From Flavobacteriales bacterium (GTDB taxonomy: Bacteria; Bacteroidota; Bacteroidia; Flavobacteriales_F; PHOS-HE28), in the NCBI GenBank assembly GCA_016700415.1, contig CP065018.1, positions 1 to 64,000 on the forward strand: a stretch of 64,000 bases of DNA, given 5' to 3'. The position numbers were made by a program, and so were the translations under genes. The notes below the pieces were generated by a model. That model saw nothing but the letters and a program-made list of their open reading frames with translations, ran no database searches and was not told the DNA's origin. Positions 52,810 through 61,794 of the stretch are shown here, in pieces (within the stretch, counting starts at the first letter, position 1; each line of letters opens with the position of its first letter).

Positions 52810-54143
52810 ACCACAAACTCACGATCATCACCGCAGCACTTGCGCTCCTGCGTTGGCCGCTCGTGGCCGCGTTGTTGTTCAGCCTTGCTCCGGTGCATGC
52901 ACAAGTGATGTCCCTGCAGCAATGCATCGACTCCGCGCTGGTGCATGAACACCGCATCAAGATCGCCGATACCGATGAGCGCATCGCCGACGAACGGCTC
53001 CGCGAAGCACGCGGCGGGATGATCCCGAAGTTGCGTGCCGGGGCGGATTACAAGTACTACGTCGACCTGCCATACCAACTGATGCCGGCGACCGTTTTCG
53101 GCGGACCTTCCGATGTGTACCGCGCGATCCAATTCGGCACACCGCAGAACGTAACGGCCAACCTCGCATTGCAAGTCCCGCTCTATGACCCGACCGCCAT
53201 CGGCGCCATCCGGGTGAACAAGGAAGCCGCTGCCATGGCGGGCATTCAAGGCGAACGCACACGCGAGGACGTGGTGCTGGAAGTGAGCGCTGTGTACTAC
53301 AACGCGCAGATCATCCAGAGCCGCTTGGCCTTCGTGGACAGCAACCTTGTGAACGCCGAGGAACTGGTGCGTTCGCTAAGCCTTCTGCACGAGCAGGCCC
53401 TGGCGCGCGGTACGGACGTGGACCGGATGAAGCTACAGCGCGATCAACTGAAAACACAGCGCGAGCAAGTGCGGTCGCAGCGCGAACAAGTGCTCGATGT
53501 CCTTCGGATCTTCATGGGTATGCCTACGGATGCTCCCGTAGCCGTTGCCCCCGTGGAGCCGGTCACGGTAGAACCCGTGGCCGGATCGGGCACCACAACG
53601 GCGATGCGCCTTGCAGACCAAGCCTTGCACCTGCGTTCCGCGAAGCTGAGCCTGATGAAGCAGGCGCGCTATCCGAGCCTGAGCGGACAAGGCTTCTATG
53701 GCACCACGGGCTTCGGGCCCGTCGGCGCGGACGATCAGTTCGACTTCTATCCCATGAGCTTCCTCGGGCTTCAATTGCAGGTGCCGCTTTTCCAAGGCAC
53801 CATCGTGCAGCACCGCATCAAGGCGGAACGCTACGAACTGGAGAAGGCCGAAGAACAACGCGCCGCATTGCAGGACCGCGAAGGCATGGAACGGCGGACG
53901 GCGGAGCGGCAGTTCACCGTGGCACAAGGGACGGTGGTGAACGCCGTGGCACAGCTCGAACTCGCGGGCCGGATCCGGAGCAATACCGTCGCACTGCATC
54001 AGCAGGGCTTGGCCGCTGTCTCCGATCTGGTGATGGTAGACCAATCCCATCGCCAAGCACAGCAGAACTACTTAGACGCCTTGGTGGACCTACGGAAAGC
54101 ACAACTCGAACTGGAACGCCTCAACGGCGGTCTCTTGAAATGA
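52806..54143 (+). CDS. TolC-family outer membrane efflux protein
   Basis: The 445-residue protein has a signal peptide (LVAALLFSLAPVHAQ) and the paired coiled-coil pattern of outer membrane efflux factors. An example is QCIDSALVHEHRIKIADTDE; LYDPTAIGAIRVNKEAAAMA and LFQGTIVQHRIKAERYELEK are the equatorial beta-strand positions before each coiled coil. It overlaps the upstream gene by 4 bases and precedes the MFP gene by 7. It forms the outer membrane exit duct of the RND pump. Confidence 0.85.
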   Translation: MNHKLTIITAALALLRWPLVAALLFSLAPVHAQVMSLQQCIDSALVHEHRIKIADTDERIADERLREARGGMIPKLRAGADYKYYVDLPYQLMPATVFGGPSDVYRAIQFGTPQNVTANLALQVPLYDPTAIGAIRVNKEAAAMAGIQGERTREDVVLEVSAVYYNAQIIQSRLAFVDSNLVNAEELVRSLSLLHEQALARGTDVDRMKLQRDQLKTQREQVRSQREQVLDVLRIFMGMPTDAPVAVAPVEPVTVEPVAGSGTTTAMRLADQALHLRSAKLSLMKQARYPSLSGQGFYGTTGFGPVGADDQFDFYPMSFLGLQLQVPLFQGTIVQHRIKAERYELEKAEEQRAALQDREGMERRTAERQFTVAQGTVVNAVAQLELAGRIRSNTVALHQQGLAAVSDLVMVDQSHRQAQQNYLDALVDLRKAQLELERLNGGLLK

Positions 54144-54150
54144 TCAGACC

Positions 54151-55197
54151 ATGAAACGCAACATCATCTGGATCGTCCTCATCGTTCTTCTCGCCTTGAC
54201 CATCTGGAAACTCGCCAGCAACAAGAGCATTCAGGAGGAGCGCGTCTACCGGCACGACCGCAACGCGGCGGTGAATGTCACGGTTGACACCGTGCGGCAA
54301 CAGGCCTTCACCGAGGGCGTGCGCTACACCGGCACCATCAGCTCTTTGTTGGAAGGCAAGGTGATGGCGGAGGTCCCCGGCCGCGTGGTGGCCGTGGCGG
54401 TCGCGGAAGGGCAATGGGTGGAGAAAGGCCAGGTGATGGTGAAGCTGGACGGCGACCTGCTGCGCTTGCAGATGCAGGCTGCCGAAGTGCAGGTGGAAGG
54501 CTTGGAGAAAGATCAGCAGCGCTACAGCATCCTCACTGGCGCGGATGCCGTGCAGGGCGTGCAGTTGGAGAAAACCGAACTGGCTTTGCGCGGTGCGCGG
54601 ATCCAGCTCAGTACGCTGAAGGAACAGGTGCAGCGCACCACCATCACTGCACCGTTCAGCGGCTTCGTCACGCAGCTCGGCGTGGAGGTGGGCACGGTGT
54701 TGAACCCCTCGATGCCGGTGGCCATGCTCACCAACGACCGCGCCTTGGAACTGGTGGTATCGGTACCCGGCCCCGAGCTTACCGCATTCCGCAAGGGACA
54801 GACCGTAATGGTGATGCCGGAAAGCGGCGAGGCGCAAGTGCCCGGCACCGTGGAAAGCGTGGGCAATCGCGGTGACATGGCGCACAATTTTCCGGTGCGG
54901 ATCACCCTAAAATCCGATGCGGACTACGGCGTGAAACCGGGCATGGCAGCCACCGTGCGCTCCATACCCACGGATGCGAAGGCGTGGCCGACCATCCCGT
55001 CCACGGCCATCATCGGCTCTTCGCTGGATCCCGAAGTGTACGTGGTGGAGAACGGCATCGCCAAGCGGAAACGTATTGTAACGGCCGGTCGCGACGAAGG
55101 CCTGGTGGCCGTCTCCCAAGGCCTCGCTCCTGGTGAGACCGTTGTCACCAGCGGATTCATCAGCCTCGCCGACGGAGCACCCGTGAAATTCCGCTGA
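54151..55197 (+). CDS. RND efflux periplasmic adaptor (MFP)
   Basis: The 348-residue protein has an N-terminal membrane helix (NIIWIVLIVLLALTIWKLAS), a lipoyl/barrel-sandwich half with GRVVAVAVAEGQWVEKGQVM, a short helical hairpin and TTITAPFSGFVTQLGVEVGT. A beta-barrel domain and GLVAVSQGLAPGETVVTSGF at the end follow. It links the RND transporter to the TolC-like duct. Motif order fits the AcrA/MexA family. Confidence 0.86.
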   Translation: MKRNIIWIVLIVLLALTIWKLASNKSIQEERVYRHDRNAAVNVTVDTVRQQAFTEGVRYTGTISSLLEGKVMAEVPGRVVAVAVAEGQWVEKGQVMVKLDGDLLRLQMQAAEVQVEGLEKDQQRYSILTGADAVQGVQLEKTELALRGARIQLSTLKEQVQRTTITAPFSGFVTQLGVEVGTVLNPSMPVAMLTNDRALELVVSVPGPELTAFRKGQTVMVMPESGEAQVPGTVESVGNRGDMAHNFPVRITLKSDADYGVKPGMAATVRSIPTDAKAWPTIPSTAIIGSSLDPEVYVVENGIAKRKRIVTAGRDEGLVAVSQGLAPGETVVTSGFISLADGAPVKFR

Positions 55198-55230
55198 TCA
55201 AAACGAACAAACGGAAACAAACCCGGCACC

Positions 55231-58200
55231 ATGAGCATCACCGAACTCGCCATCAAGCGCCCCTCGCTGATCATCGTCATCTTCGGTGTATTGCTGCTCG
55301 GCGGCGTGGTGGCTTTCAAAGGTTTAGGCGTGGAGCTGATGCCGGACTTCAATCAGCCGGTGATCACCGTGCGCACCATGTACCCCGGCGCCGCGCCGGA
55401 AGAAGTGGCCAACACGGTGACACGTCCGGTGGAAGATGCGCTGAGCTCGTTGGAACACGTGGACTTCATCTCCAGCCGCTCGCTGGCGAACGCGTCCATC
55501 ATCATCGTCAACTTCAAGTACGGCGCGAACCTCGATCTGGCGATGCAGGACGCACAGCGCCAGATCGACAACATCCGCAAGGACCTGCCGGACGGCATGC
55601 AACCACCGGTGATGACCAAGGTGTCGCCCAACGACCTGCCGATCATGAGCGTCACCGCGTTGAGCAATTTGCCCGCTCCGCAGTTCTACCAGATGATGCA
55701 CGACGAGCTGCTGCCGCGCTTCCAACAGCTGAAAGGGGTGGCGGAGATCACGCTACTGGGCGGTGAGCAGCGCGAGGTACAAGTGCAGGTGGACCAAGCC
55801 AAATTGATGCACTACCGCGTGCCGCTTCCCCGCGTAACGGAAGCAATCCTGCGCGCCGGGAAAGAGGTGCCCGCGGGTAACGTGCGCACGGAACGCGACA
55901 AGATCACCGTGAAACTCGCAGGCAAGATCCACACCGTGCAGGAACTGGAGAACGTGGTGGTGGCCATGCCATCACCGGGCACCGTGGTGCGGGTGAAAGA
56001 CGTCGCCACTGTGGTGGACGGCATCGCCGACATCACATCGGTGAACCGCTACAACGGCGAGGAAGGCATCGGCCTGCTGGTGAAAAAACAAGGGGATGCG
56101 AATGCCGTGGAAGTGAGTGCCGCCCTGCGGGAAGAATTCACCCGGATCGAACAGGAGCAGAAGGCTTCGGACATGCGTTTCGTCCTCGCCGACGACAGCA
56201 GCGACATCACCATTGAAGCGGTGAACGGCGTGCTTTTCGACCTCGGACTGGCCGTGCTGCTGGTCTCCTTCATCATGCTGATCTTCCTGCACAGCCTGCG
56301 GAATTCGCTCATCGTGCTGGTGGCCATCCCGGCCTCGCTCGTAAGCGCATTCCTCGCCATGGGCCTCTTCGGCTACACGCTGAACCTGATGACCCTGCTC
56401 GCCATGTCGCTCATCATCGGCATCCTCGTGGACGACTCGATCGTGATCCTGGAAAACATCCAACGCTATTTGGACAAAGGCCACGACAAGGTCACCGCTG
56501 CGATCGAGGGCCGCGCGGAGATCGGCTTCAGCGCGCTCTCCATCACCTTGGTGGACGTGGTGGTCTTCCTGCCGATCATCTTCGTGCAGGTCTTCGTGGC
56601 CGACCTGCTGAAACAGTTCAGCGTGGTGGTGGTGGTGAGCACACTGATGAGCCTTTTCGTGAGCTTCACCCTTACGCCATGGCTCGCATCGCGCATGGGC
56701 AAGAAGAGCGAGCTGAAGCCGACCAACCTCTACGGACGCATGCTGATCCGTTTCGAGCGCGGCGTGGAAGATCTGAGCGATTGGTACGAGGGCGCGTTGC
56801 GCTGGGTGCTGCGCCACAAGCTCGTTTTCATGGGCATCATCCTCGCGCTGTTCGCGGCCACCGGCATCATGATGACGCAAGGTATCATGGGCAAGGAACT
56901 CATCGCCACCGGTGATCAGGGCAAGTTCATGCTCGCCTTGGAATTCGATAAGAGCACCGCGTTGAAAGAAAACAACCTGCGTGCCTTGGCGGTGGAGAAT
57001 TACTTGTTGTCGGAACCCGTGGTAAGCTCCGTGTTCAGCAACGTCGGCGGGCCCAGCACCGGCATCGGAAGTATGGGTGTTGGCGCGGAGAACAAGACCG
57101 AGCTCACCGTGTCGCTGCTGCCGAAGGATGAGCGCGGCGGCATCCGCACCGATGCCTTTATGCAGGACGTGCGCCAAGCGCTGCAGGACAGTTTCCCGGG
57201 GATCGACTTCACCATGTCCGCCATCGGATTGATCCCGCGCACCGCACCGGTGGAGATCACCCTCAGCGGCGCGGACCAAGACCTGCTGATGCGCACCGCG
57301 AACGCCATGAAGGATACGCTGATCGGCATCCCCGGAGCGAACAACGTGCGCATGAGCATCGAAGCGGGAAGCCCCGAACTACAAGTGGAACTGGACCGCG
57401 ACCGCATGGCCAACCTCGGGCTGGACGTGGCCGTGGTGGGCGCCACGCTGCGCAATGCACTGGCCGGGAACGATGACGCCAAGCTCTTCGAAAAAGGCAC
57501 CGAGTACCCCATACGCATCCGGCTGGACGACCTCGACCGGCGCCATGAACAGGACGTGGACAAGATCCGCTTCATCCGGCCCGACGGCTCATCCGTTAGG
57601 CTGGACCAATTCGCCTCGGTGGTGCGCCAAGAACCGCACGCCATGGTGGAACGCATGGACCGCCAGAACGCGGTGACGATCACCGCCGACGCGCTGGGCC
57701 GGGGCAGTGGCACCGTGGCCGACGAAATGGTGGCCTACGTGAAAGAGCATCCCCTTCCGGCGGGCATCCACATGGCCTGGGGCAGCGACATCAAGCGGCA
57801 GAACGACAGCTTCGGCGCGCTGGGCGGGGCTTTGCTCATCTCCTTCATCCTCGTCTACCTCATCATGGTCGCGCTCTACGACAGCTTCCTCTACCCCTTC
57901 GTGGTGCTCTTCAGCATCCCGGTGGCCATCATCGGCGCCTTCCTCGCGCTCAACCTCTCCATGTCCACGCTCAGCTTGTTCACCCTCTTGGGCATGATCA
58001 TGCTACTGGGCCTGGTCTCGAAGAACGCCATCCTCATCGTGGACCGCGCCAGCCAATTGAAGGCGCAGGGAAAGCACTTCAGCGAGGCCGTAGTAGAGGC
58101 AGGGCGCACACGCCTACGGCCCATCATGATGACCACCTTCGCCATGGTCTTCGGCATGTTGCCCATAGCCCTCGCGACCGGCACCGCCAGCGAATGGAAG

Positions 58201-58329
58201 AACGGCTTAGGCTGGGCACTGATCGGCGGCCTCACCAGTTCCATGATCCTCACCGTGTTTCTCGTGCCGGTGGTGTACTACGCCGTGGATGCGGTGAAGG
58301 AGCGGTGGACCAAAAGAACCGCGAAGTGA
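55231..58329 (+). CDS. RND (AcrB/HAE1-type) efflux transporter
   Basis: The 1032-residue protein has 12 predicted helices in two repeats. The N-terminal motif is SLIIVIFGVLLLGGVVAFKG, and the proton-relay region in helix 4 is LAMSLIIGILVDDSIVILEN, with the DD pair typical of HAE-1/HAE-2 pumps. GMIMLLGLVSKNAILIVDRA lies in helix 10 and LRPIMMTTFAMVFGMLPIAL near the end. Large periplasmic loops follow helices 1 and 7. It exports small lipophilic compounds with proton energy; aromatic acids are possible substrates given the genomic setting, but this is speculative. Confidence 0.9.
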   Translation: MSITELAIKRPSLIIVIFGVLLLGGVVAFKGLGVELMPDFNQPVITVRTMYPGAAPEEVANTVTRPVEDALSSLEHVDFISSRSLANASIIIVNFKYGANLDLAMQDAQRQIDNIRKDLPDGMQPPVMTKVSPNDLPIMSVTALSNLPAPQFYQMMHDELLPRFQQLKGVAEITLLGGEQREVQVQVDQAKLMHYRVPLPRVTEAILRAGKEVPAGNVRTERDKITVKLAGKIHTVQELENVVVAMPSPGTVVRVKDVATVVDGIADITSVNRYNGEEGIGLLVKKQGDANAVEVSAALREEFTRIEQEQKASDMRFVLADDSSDITIEAVNGVLFDLGLAVLLVSFIMLIFLHSLRNSLIVLVAIPASLVSAFLAMGLFGYTLNLMTLLAMSLIIGILVDDSIVILENIQRYLDKGHDKVTAAIEGRAEIGFSALSITLVDVVVFLPIIFVQVFVADLLKQFSVVVVVSTLMSLFVSFTLTPWLASRMGKKSELKPTNLYGRMLIRFERGVEDLSDWYEGALRWVLRHKLVFMGIILALFAATGIMMTQGIMGKELIATGDQGKFMLALEFDKSTALKENNLRALAVENYLLSEPVVSSVFSNVGGPSTGIGSMGVGAENKTELTVSLLPKDERGGIRTDAFMQDVRQALQDSFPGIDFTMSAIGLIPRTAPVEITLSGADQDLLMRTANAMKDTLIGIPGANNVRMSIEAGSPELQVELDRDRMANLGLDVAVVGATLRNALAGNDDAKLFEKGTEYPIRIRLDDLDRRHEQDVDKIRFIRPDGSSVRLDQFASVVRQEPHAMVERMDRQNAVTITADALGRGSGTVADEMVAYVKEHPLPAGIHMAWGSDIKRQNDSFGALGGALLISFILVYLIMVALYDSFLYPFVVLFSIPVAIIGAFLALNLSMSTLSLFTLLGMIMLLGLVSKNAILIVDRASQLKAQGKHFSEAVVEAGRTRLRPIMMTTFAMVFGMLPIALATGTASEWKNGLGWALIGGLTSSMILTVFLVPVVYYAVDAVKERWTKRTAK

Positions 58330-58330
58330 T

Positions 58331-58774
58331 ATGAGCGCGTTGATCAATAGCTCGCTGGCCTTGCTGTTCTTGTTCAGTGCATTCGTGACCCCGAATGACG
58401 CATCCTATTCCTTGACCGTAGAGGTGAAAGGGCTGCGCAATTCAACCGGAGAAGTCCAGTTCGCGTTGTACAACAAGGACGGGACGATACCGGATGAACA
58501 CTTCGAGAAGTACTACAAACTGTTGAAGGCAGAGATCATCGATGGAGCTTCTACGGTCCTGTTTGAGAACATCCCTCAGGGCACCTACGCCGTGAACATC
58601 CTACACGATGAGAACAAGAACGGTGAGATCGACAAAGGCTTCATTCTCCCCAAAGAAGGCATAGGTTTTTCGAACATCGCATCGATCGGACTTCGGAACA
58701 AGCCGAGTTTCTCGAAAGCCAGCTTTGACCTGAAAAGCGATCGGACGATCGAAGTGAAGGTAATCTATATGTAG
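58331..58774 (+). CDS. DUF2141 family secreted protein
   Basis: The 147-residue protein has a signal peptide (LALLFLFSAFVTPNDAS) and the DUF2141 pattern: YSLTVEVKGLRNSTGEVQFA, VLFENIPQGTYAVNILHDEN and KNGEIDKGFILPKEGIGFSN. It begins 1 base after the RND stop, so it is the last gene of the operon. Function of the family is unknown. Confidence 0.78.
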   Translation: MSALINSSLALLFLFSAFVTPNDASYSLTVEVKGLRNSTGEVQFALYNKDGTIPDEHFEKYYKLLKAEIIDGASTVLFENIPQGTYAVNILHDENKNGEIDKGFILPKEGIGFSNIASIGLRNKPSFSKASFDLKSDRTIEVKVIYM

Positions 58775-58800
58775 GGGGTTGCTCTGAAAGTCCCGACGCA

Positions 58801-58842
58801 GGTCCGATATGTATCGGACCTCGAGGCGATGCCCCTGCGGGG
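58801..58842. terminator. Palindromic end of the efflux operon
   Basis: A perfect 20-bp palindrome (GGTCCGATAT and its reverse complement) at 58801-58820 is followed by a GC hairpin (CCCC-TGC-GGGG, about 58832-58842) and an AT-rich tail. The pair probably terminates the efflux operon. The first palindrome could alternatively bind a protein. Confidence 0.55.
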
Positions 58843-58854
58843 ATTTGAAGATTT

Positions 58855-59751
58855 TTATACCTTCGTTAAGCTAACCCAGAGCTTCATTCTATCAGGCAGC
58901 AGGGATAGATTTTGATACATGAAATCGGTGATTGTTTTCGTGTCAATAAAATGAATATTTGACTTGGGTAAGCCTCGGTAATTTCCCTTTGTCGTAAATA
59001 GATAAATTTCGGATTCTATTCCACTATAGTCATCTGAGGATAGGTCAACATATCCATTTTTAACCTGCACGACCGCCTTTCTTCCGGTTTCCCTGTGCTT
59101 TAGTTCGTACTCATACGTCATCGTATCACTTTTGCATGAGCTGGGAATTACCATGTATCCCTTTTCTACTTGCAGATAGAGGGCTATCGCATCCTCGCAA
59201 TCAGAAGAAGAGAGTAGAGAATAAATGTCCTTTCCAGTTAGAGATTCTATGTCATAAAATGTGGTTCCGATTTTCTTGTTATAAAGAATTTTCGAAAACA
59301 GTAGAACGGTTTCATCATTGACTGCTTGTACAGTCCTGGCAGGAATGAAGCTATTTACAAGCTTGCCAGGAGCTGATTCAATAGTGCCAATTTTCTGCCA
59401 ATCGCATTTCCGAACATTTACAATGTCAGCTTGTGCGAAATCTGGAGTCGTTTCGTAGTGCCAATCGCTTTCTATACGACCAACGTAATAGATCCCTTGC
59501 CAATCTCTTGTCCAAATTAAGTCGTCCGTCTTAATACGGTTATAGATTGCATTTAGAGCCGGCCACCAGCTTTTATCCCCATTATTGTAATAGATTTCAA
59601 TTGCCTTCCTCTCATAGTCTTCCCATAGCACTGGTTCGCTCTGCCAATCAATTTGCCACCCAACGCCTACAATCCCCTTATCAAGGCATAACCGTCTCGG
59701 GTCAATTCCAGCCGCAGCACTAGGCTTAAGATTTATCCTCCAAACGTTCAT
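58855..59751 (-). CDS. AT-rich gene, possible modification-dependent restriction nuclease
   Basis: The 298-residue protein is encoded by DNA visibly richer in A and T than its neighbours. The N-terminal half (MNVWRINLKPSAAAGIDPRR, GVGWQIDWQ, LIWTRDWQGIYYVGRIESDW, KCDWQKIGTIESAPGKLVNS) looks like an EVE/PUA-like modified-base reader. The C-terminal half, DCEDAIALYLQVEKGYMVIP then YEYELKHRETGRKAVVQVKN, resembles a Mrr-type PD-(D/E)xK domain with QVK as the active-site E/Q-x-K. The catalytic aspartate assignment is uncertain. If right, it is a type IV restriction enzyme. The gene stands alone and appears horizontally acquired. Confidence 0.5.
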   Translation of the reverse strand: MNVWRINLKPSAAAGIDPRRLCLDKGIVGVGWQIDWQSEPVLWEDYERKAIEIYYNNGDKSWWPALNAIYNRIKTDDLIWTRDWQGIYYVGRIESDWHYETTPDFAQADIVNVRKCDWQKIGTIESAPGKLVNSFIPARTVQAVNDETVLLFSKILYNKKIGTTFYDIESLTGKDIYSLLSSSDCEDAIALYLQVEKGYMVIPSSCKSDTMTYEYELKHRETGRKAVVQVKNGYVDLSSDDYSGIESEIYLFTTKGNYRGLPKSNIHFIDTKTITDFMYQNLSLLPDRMKLWVSLTKV

Positions 59752-59912
59752 GAGAATGGATCGTCGAATTCATTTTGTGCGAATGATAATGTGCCGCGTT
59801 GAATGATTCAAAGCACTTCAGGAGGGATATGCCACTGATATGTGAATAGGTCTACTTCGGCCGGGGTTGGGTGTGCTAACTCGGCATGCTTCAAATATAG
59901 TGCAGCTCCGTA

Positions 59913-59940
59913 CCGCTGCGAACGATGTGCATAACGCTGC
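59913..59940. repeat. Copy 1 of a 28-bp direct repeat
   Basis: This stretch matches 63973-64000 at 26 of 28 positions; the last 19 bases, ending ATAACGCTGC, are identical. It lies between the AT-rich gene and AlbA_2 remnants. It may mark one border of an accessory segment. Confidence 0.6.
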
Positions 59941-60007
59941 CCAAGAGCAAGGGCTTCTTTCCGGTTGTTCCAGCTCTGGCATAGCCTGTTGCATCTTGGG
60001 CAAAGGC

Positions 60008-60040
60008 TATCCGCCATATATCCGCCACATATCCGCCATT
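60008..60040. repeat. 11-bp tandem repeat, three units
   Basis: Units TATCCGCCATA, TATCCGCCACA and TATCCGCCATT follow each other exactly. They form the 3' end of the minus-strand AlbA_2-like remnant, where they encode its C-terminal residues. The 11-base period means each unit changes the reading frame. Confidence 0.8.
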
Positions 60041-60240
60041 CGGCAGTATGTAGCGTGAGCCCTTCTTATCGCCTTCCCGTTGAACCGCACCCGTGGATGC
60101 CAGTCCATCGAGGTCCCTCAAGACAGTTCGGTTCCTTGTTCGGTCCTGCCGTGCTTGATGGCTGCAACGCTGCCAAGATCAAGCCTTCTACCAGGTTGTA
60201 CTGGTGCGCTCTCGCCTTCTCTGCTAGTGCAAACCTGTCC
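60008..60240 (-). pseudogene. C-terminal remnant of an AlbA_2/Schlafen-type ATP-binding protein
   Basis: The minus strand encodes RTRNRTVLRDLDGLASTG followed by AVQREGDKKGSRYILPNGG, clearly related to the winged-helix C-terminus (RRTALRDLDGLVTAGEVERM) of the gene immediately upstream. The preceding helix region survives in a different frame at about 60165-60240, and nothing of the N-terminal or ATP-binding part is present. It is a decayed partial duplicate. The rest of the 59752-60007 stretch holds only short frames I cannot assign. Confidence 0.6.
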
Positions 60241-60257
60241 TGTTGGTTGCTGGAGAT

Positions 60258-60313
60258 TTACCCGCCACTTGCGTGCCATTTATGCGCCATTTATGCGCCA
60301 CTTATGCGCCATT
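60258..60313. repeat. 11-bp tandem repeat, about five degenerate units
   Basis: The clearest units are TATGCGCCATT (60281), TATGCGCCACT (60292) and TATGCGCCATT (60303), with two diverged units before them. The unit differs from the 60008 repeat at two bases. It overlaps the stop codon of the minus-strand AlbA_2-like gene. Confidence 0.75.
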
Positions 60314-61794
60314 CAAGAGGACGTAACGCGCGCCTTTCAAGTCGCCCATCCGCTCCACTTCACCGGCGGTGACCAGCCCGTCAAGATCTCGTAAAGCTGT
60401 CCGCCTCGACACATCGAACAGCGCTCTGTATTCTTCATTGGTTAAAGACCGATGTTCCTTCAGGTGCTTCAACGCCTTCTGCTGCCGTGCGTTCATGACG
60501 CGATAGGCTACATGTTCGGCTACTTGTATGCTCGTAATGCGCGTGATCGTCAACAGGAAGCCGCCGTCCAGTTCGGCCATAGCCGGGTCGGGGAGTTCGG
60601 CAGCTGTGCAGCTGTCTATGATCTTGATGGTACCACGGCCCCATGCATCGATGTATCCGCCTTTGAAAGCCACATCGGCAAGAATGGGGTTCCGAGGCCT
60701 TGAAGCATGCGAGCGTTTCAGCGCGGCCAAGGTCAAACCCTTGGGCAGGAAGCCTTCGTTCCAGATGCTCATCTTCTGGTCGTAGACGCGGATCTGAACG
60801 GGGGCGCCCATGTAGTTCCTGTGAATGAGCGCGTTCAACAGCATCTCGCGAATGGCCGCGGTCGGGTATTGGCCTTTCTCGATGCGGTGCATACCCTCGA
60901 AGTCGATCGCCTTGACAAGGAACTTCCGGTTCAGCTGTTCCTGCACGGCTTGGACGAGCGTGATCAAGTTGCCTTCTTCCACTTCTTGGAATTTCAGGTC
61001 CGCGTCATCCTTCCCGAAGCGGCCCACCTTGACGAAGGTGTTGGGATAGAATTTGCCCGGGTCCTTGCCAAAAAGGATGATGGCCGCCCGCTTCAGCTTC
61101 CCATCTACGGTGAGCCTGAGTTTCTCCAGGAGTTCGGGCAGCGCAAGATCGAGGTCTTCCGGAAGCCGCCCAGCATTCTTGGCGGCTTTCAGATAGATCG
61201 CGATACTCTTCGGGTCGATGTCGTCAAATGAGGCTCTTGGTTCCACCACATCATCCCACGTGCGACCACTGCGTTCGAGGAGGAATTCGTTCAAGGAGGT
61301 ACCCGTCAGCTCTTGTTTGGTGCTACCGCTGCGGTAATAATAGCGGCCACGCAAAGAGATGGGAACGGAATAGGGAGGCACCACGATCTCAATGAAGCTT
61401 TTGCCATCGGCAAGGTGCATGTTCACCGCGGTGGTGATGCCCATGAGGTTGCGGATCTTGTTGGGAATGGCATCCATCAGGTCCTCGCACTTTTCCACGT
61501 GAACGGCCTTGCCTTTGTCGTCCTTGCCGATGAAGATGCTCCCGCCTTGGGCATTCGCAAAACCGCATACCCATTTTATACCATCTCGCAATACAAATAC
61601 ACCCGATCTACTTGCTCTTTTTCACCGATGCTTCTCCAAAACAGTGGTCCCATAGCTATGGCTATGCAACCACTATTTTGTATCGCCTCGATAAAAAATA
61701 GCTACGCATCTTCGGGTGCATTTGTATCACGAAATGGTATTAGCTAATCATCATGCCAGCTCTGCTTGAATTCTATGTTCTGATGTTCGGGCAT
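60302..61794 (-). pseudogene. AlbA_2/Schlafen-type ATP-binding protein with winged-helix C-terminus, interrupted by a MITE
   Basis: The gene starts at the ATG at 61794 (MPEHQNIEFKQSWHDD), the N-terminal strand and helix of AlbA_2 domains. It is interrupted by the 161-bp element at 61579-61739, and resumes with KWVCGFANAQGGSIFIGKDD. It then runs intact through SVPISLRGRYYYRSGSTKQE, REMLLNALIHRNYMGAPVQI (GHKL-type ATP site, ALxHRxY), AFKGGYIDAWGRGTIKIIDS and a winged helix SNEEYR-like block ending RYVLLNGA. Removing the element and one TTA copy restores the frame exactly but leaves an amber codon where the family has Tyr. Such proteins are predicted regulators, often linked to defence or stress. 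It is inactive as read, unless the TTG at 61591 allows a shortened product. Confidence 0.78.
61579..61739. mobile_element. 161-bp MITE-like insertion with 28-bp terminal inverted repeats
   Basis: The ends, starting TACCATCTCGCAATACAAAT at 61579 and its partner reading TACCATTTCGTGATACAAAT from 61739 on the opposite strand, agree at 24 of 28 positions. The trinucleotide TTA flanks both sides (61576-61578 and 61740-61742) as a target-site duplication. The inside has no coding potential. It lies inside the AlbA_2-like gene, whose frame continues on both sides. This is the structure of a non-autonomous element moved by a transposase encoded elsewhere. Confidence 0.82.

Noticed and set aside
59922..59940. 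Integron attC site, because of the GCATAACGC end
   Set aside because: The core does not fit the RYYYAAC/GTTRRRY consensus, and no integrase or cassette array is visible.
60008..60313. CRISPR array
   Set aside because: The units are 11 bases long, contiguous and without spacers, and no cas gene is near.
61302..61591. TTG at 61591 as the native start of the AlbA_2-like gene
   Set aside because: This codon lies inside the MITE terminal repeat, and the true N-terminus is found beyond the element at 61794.
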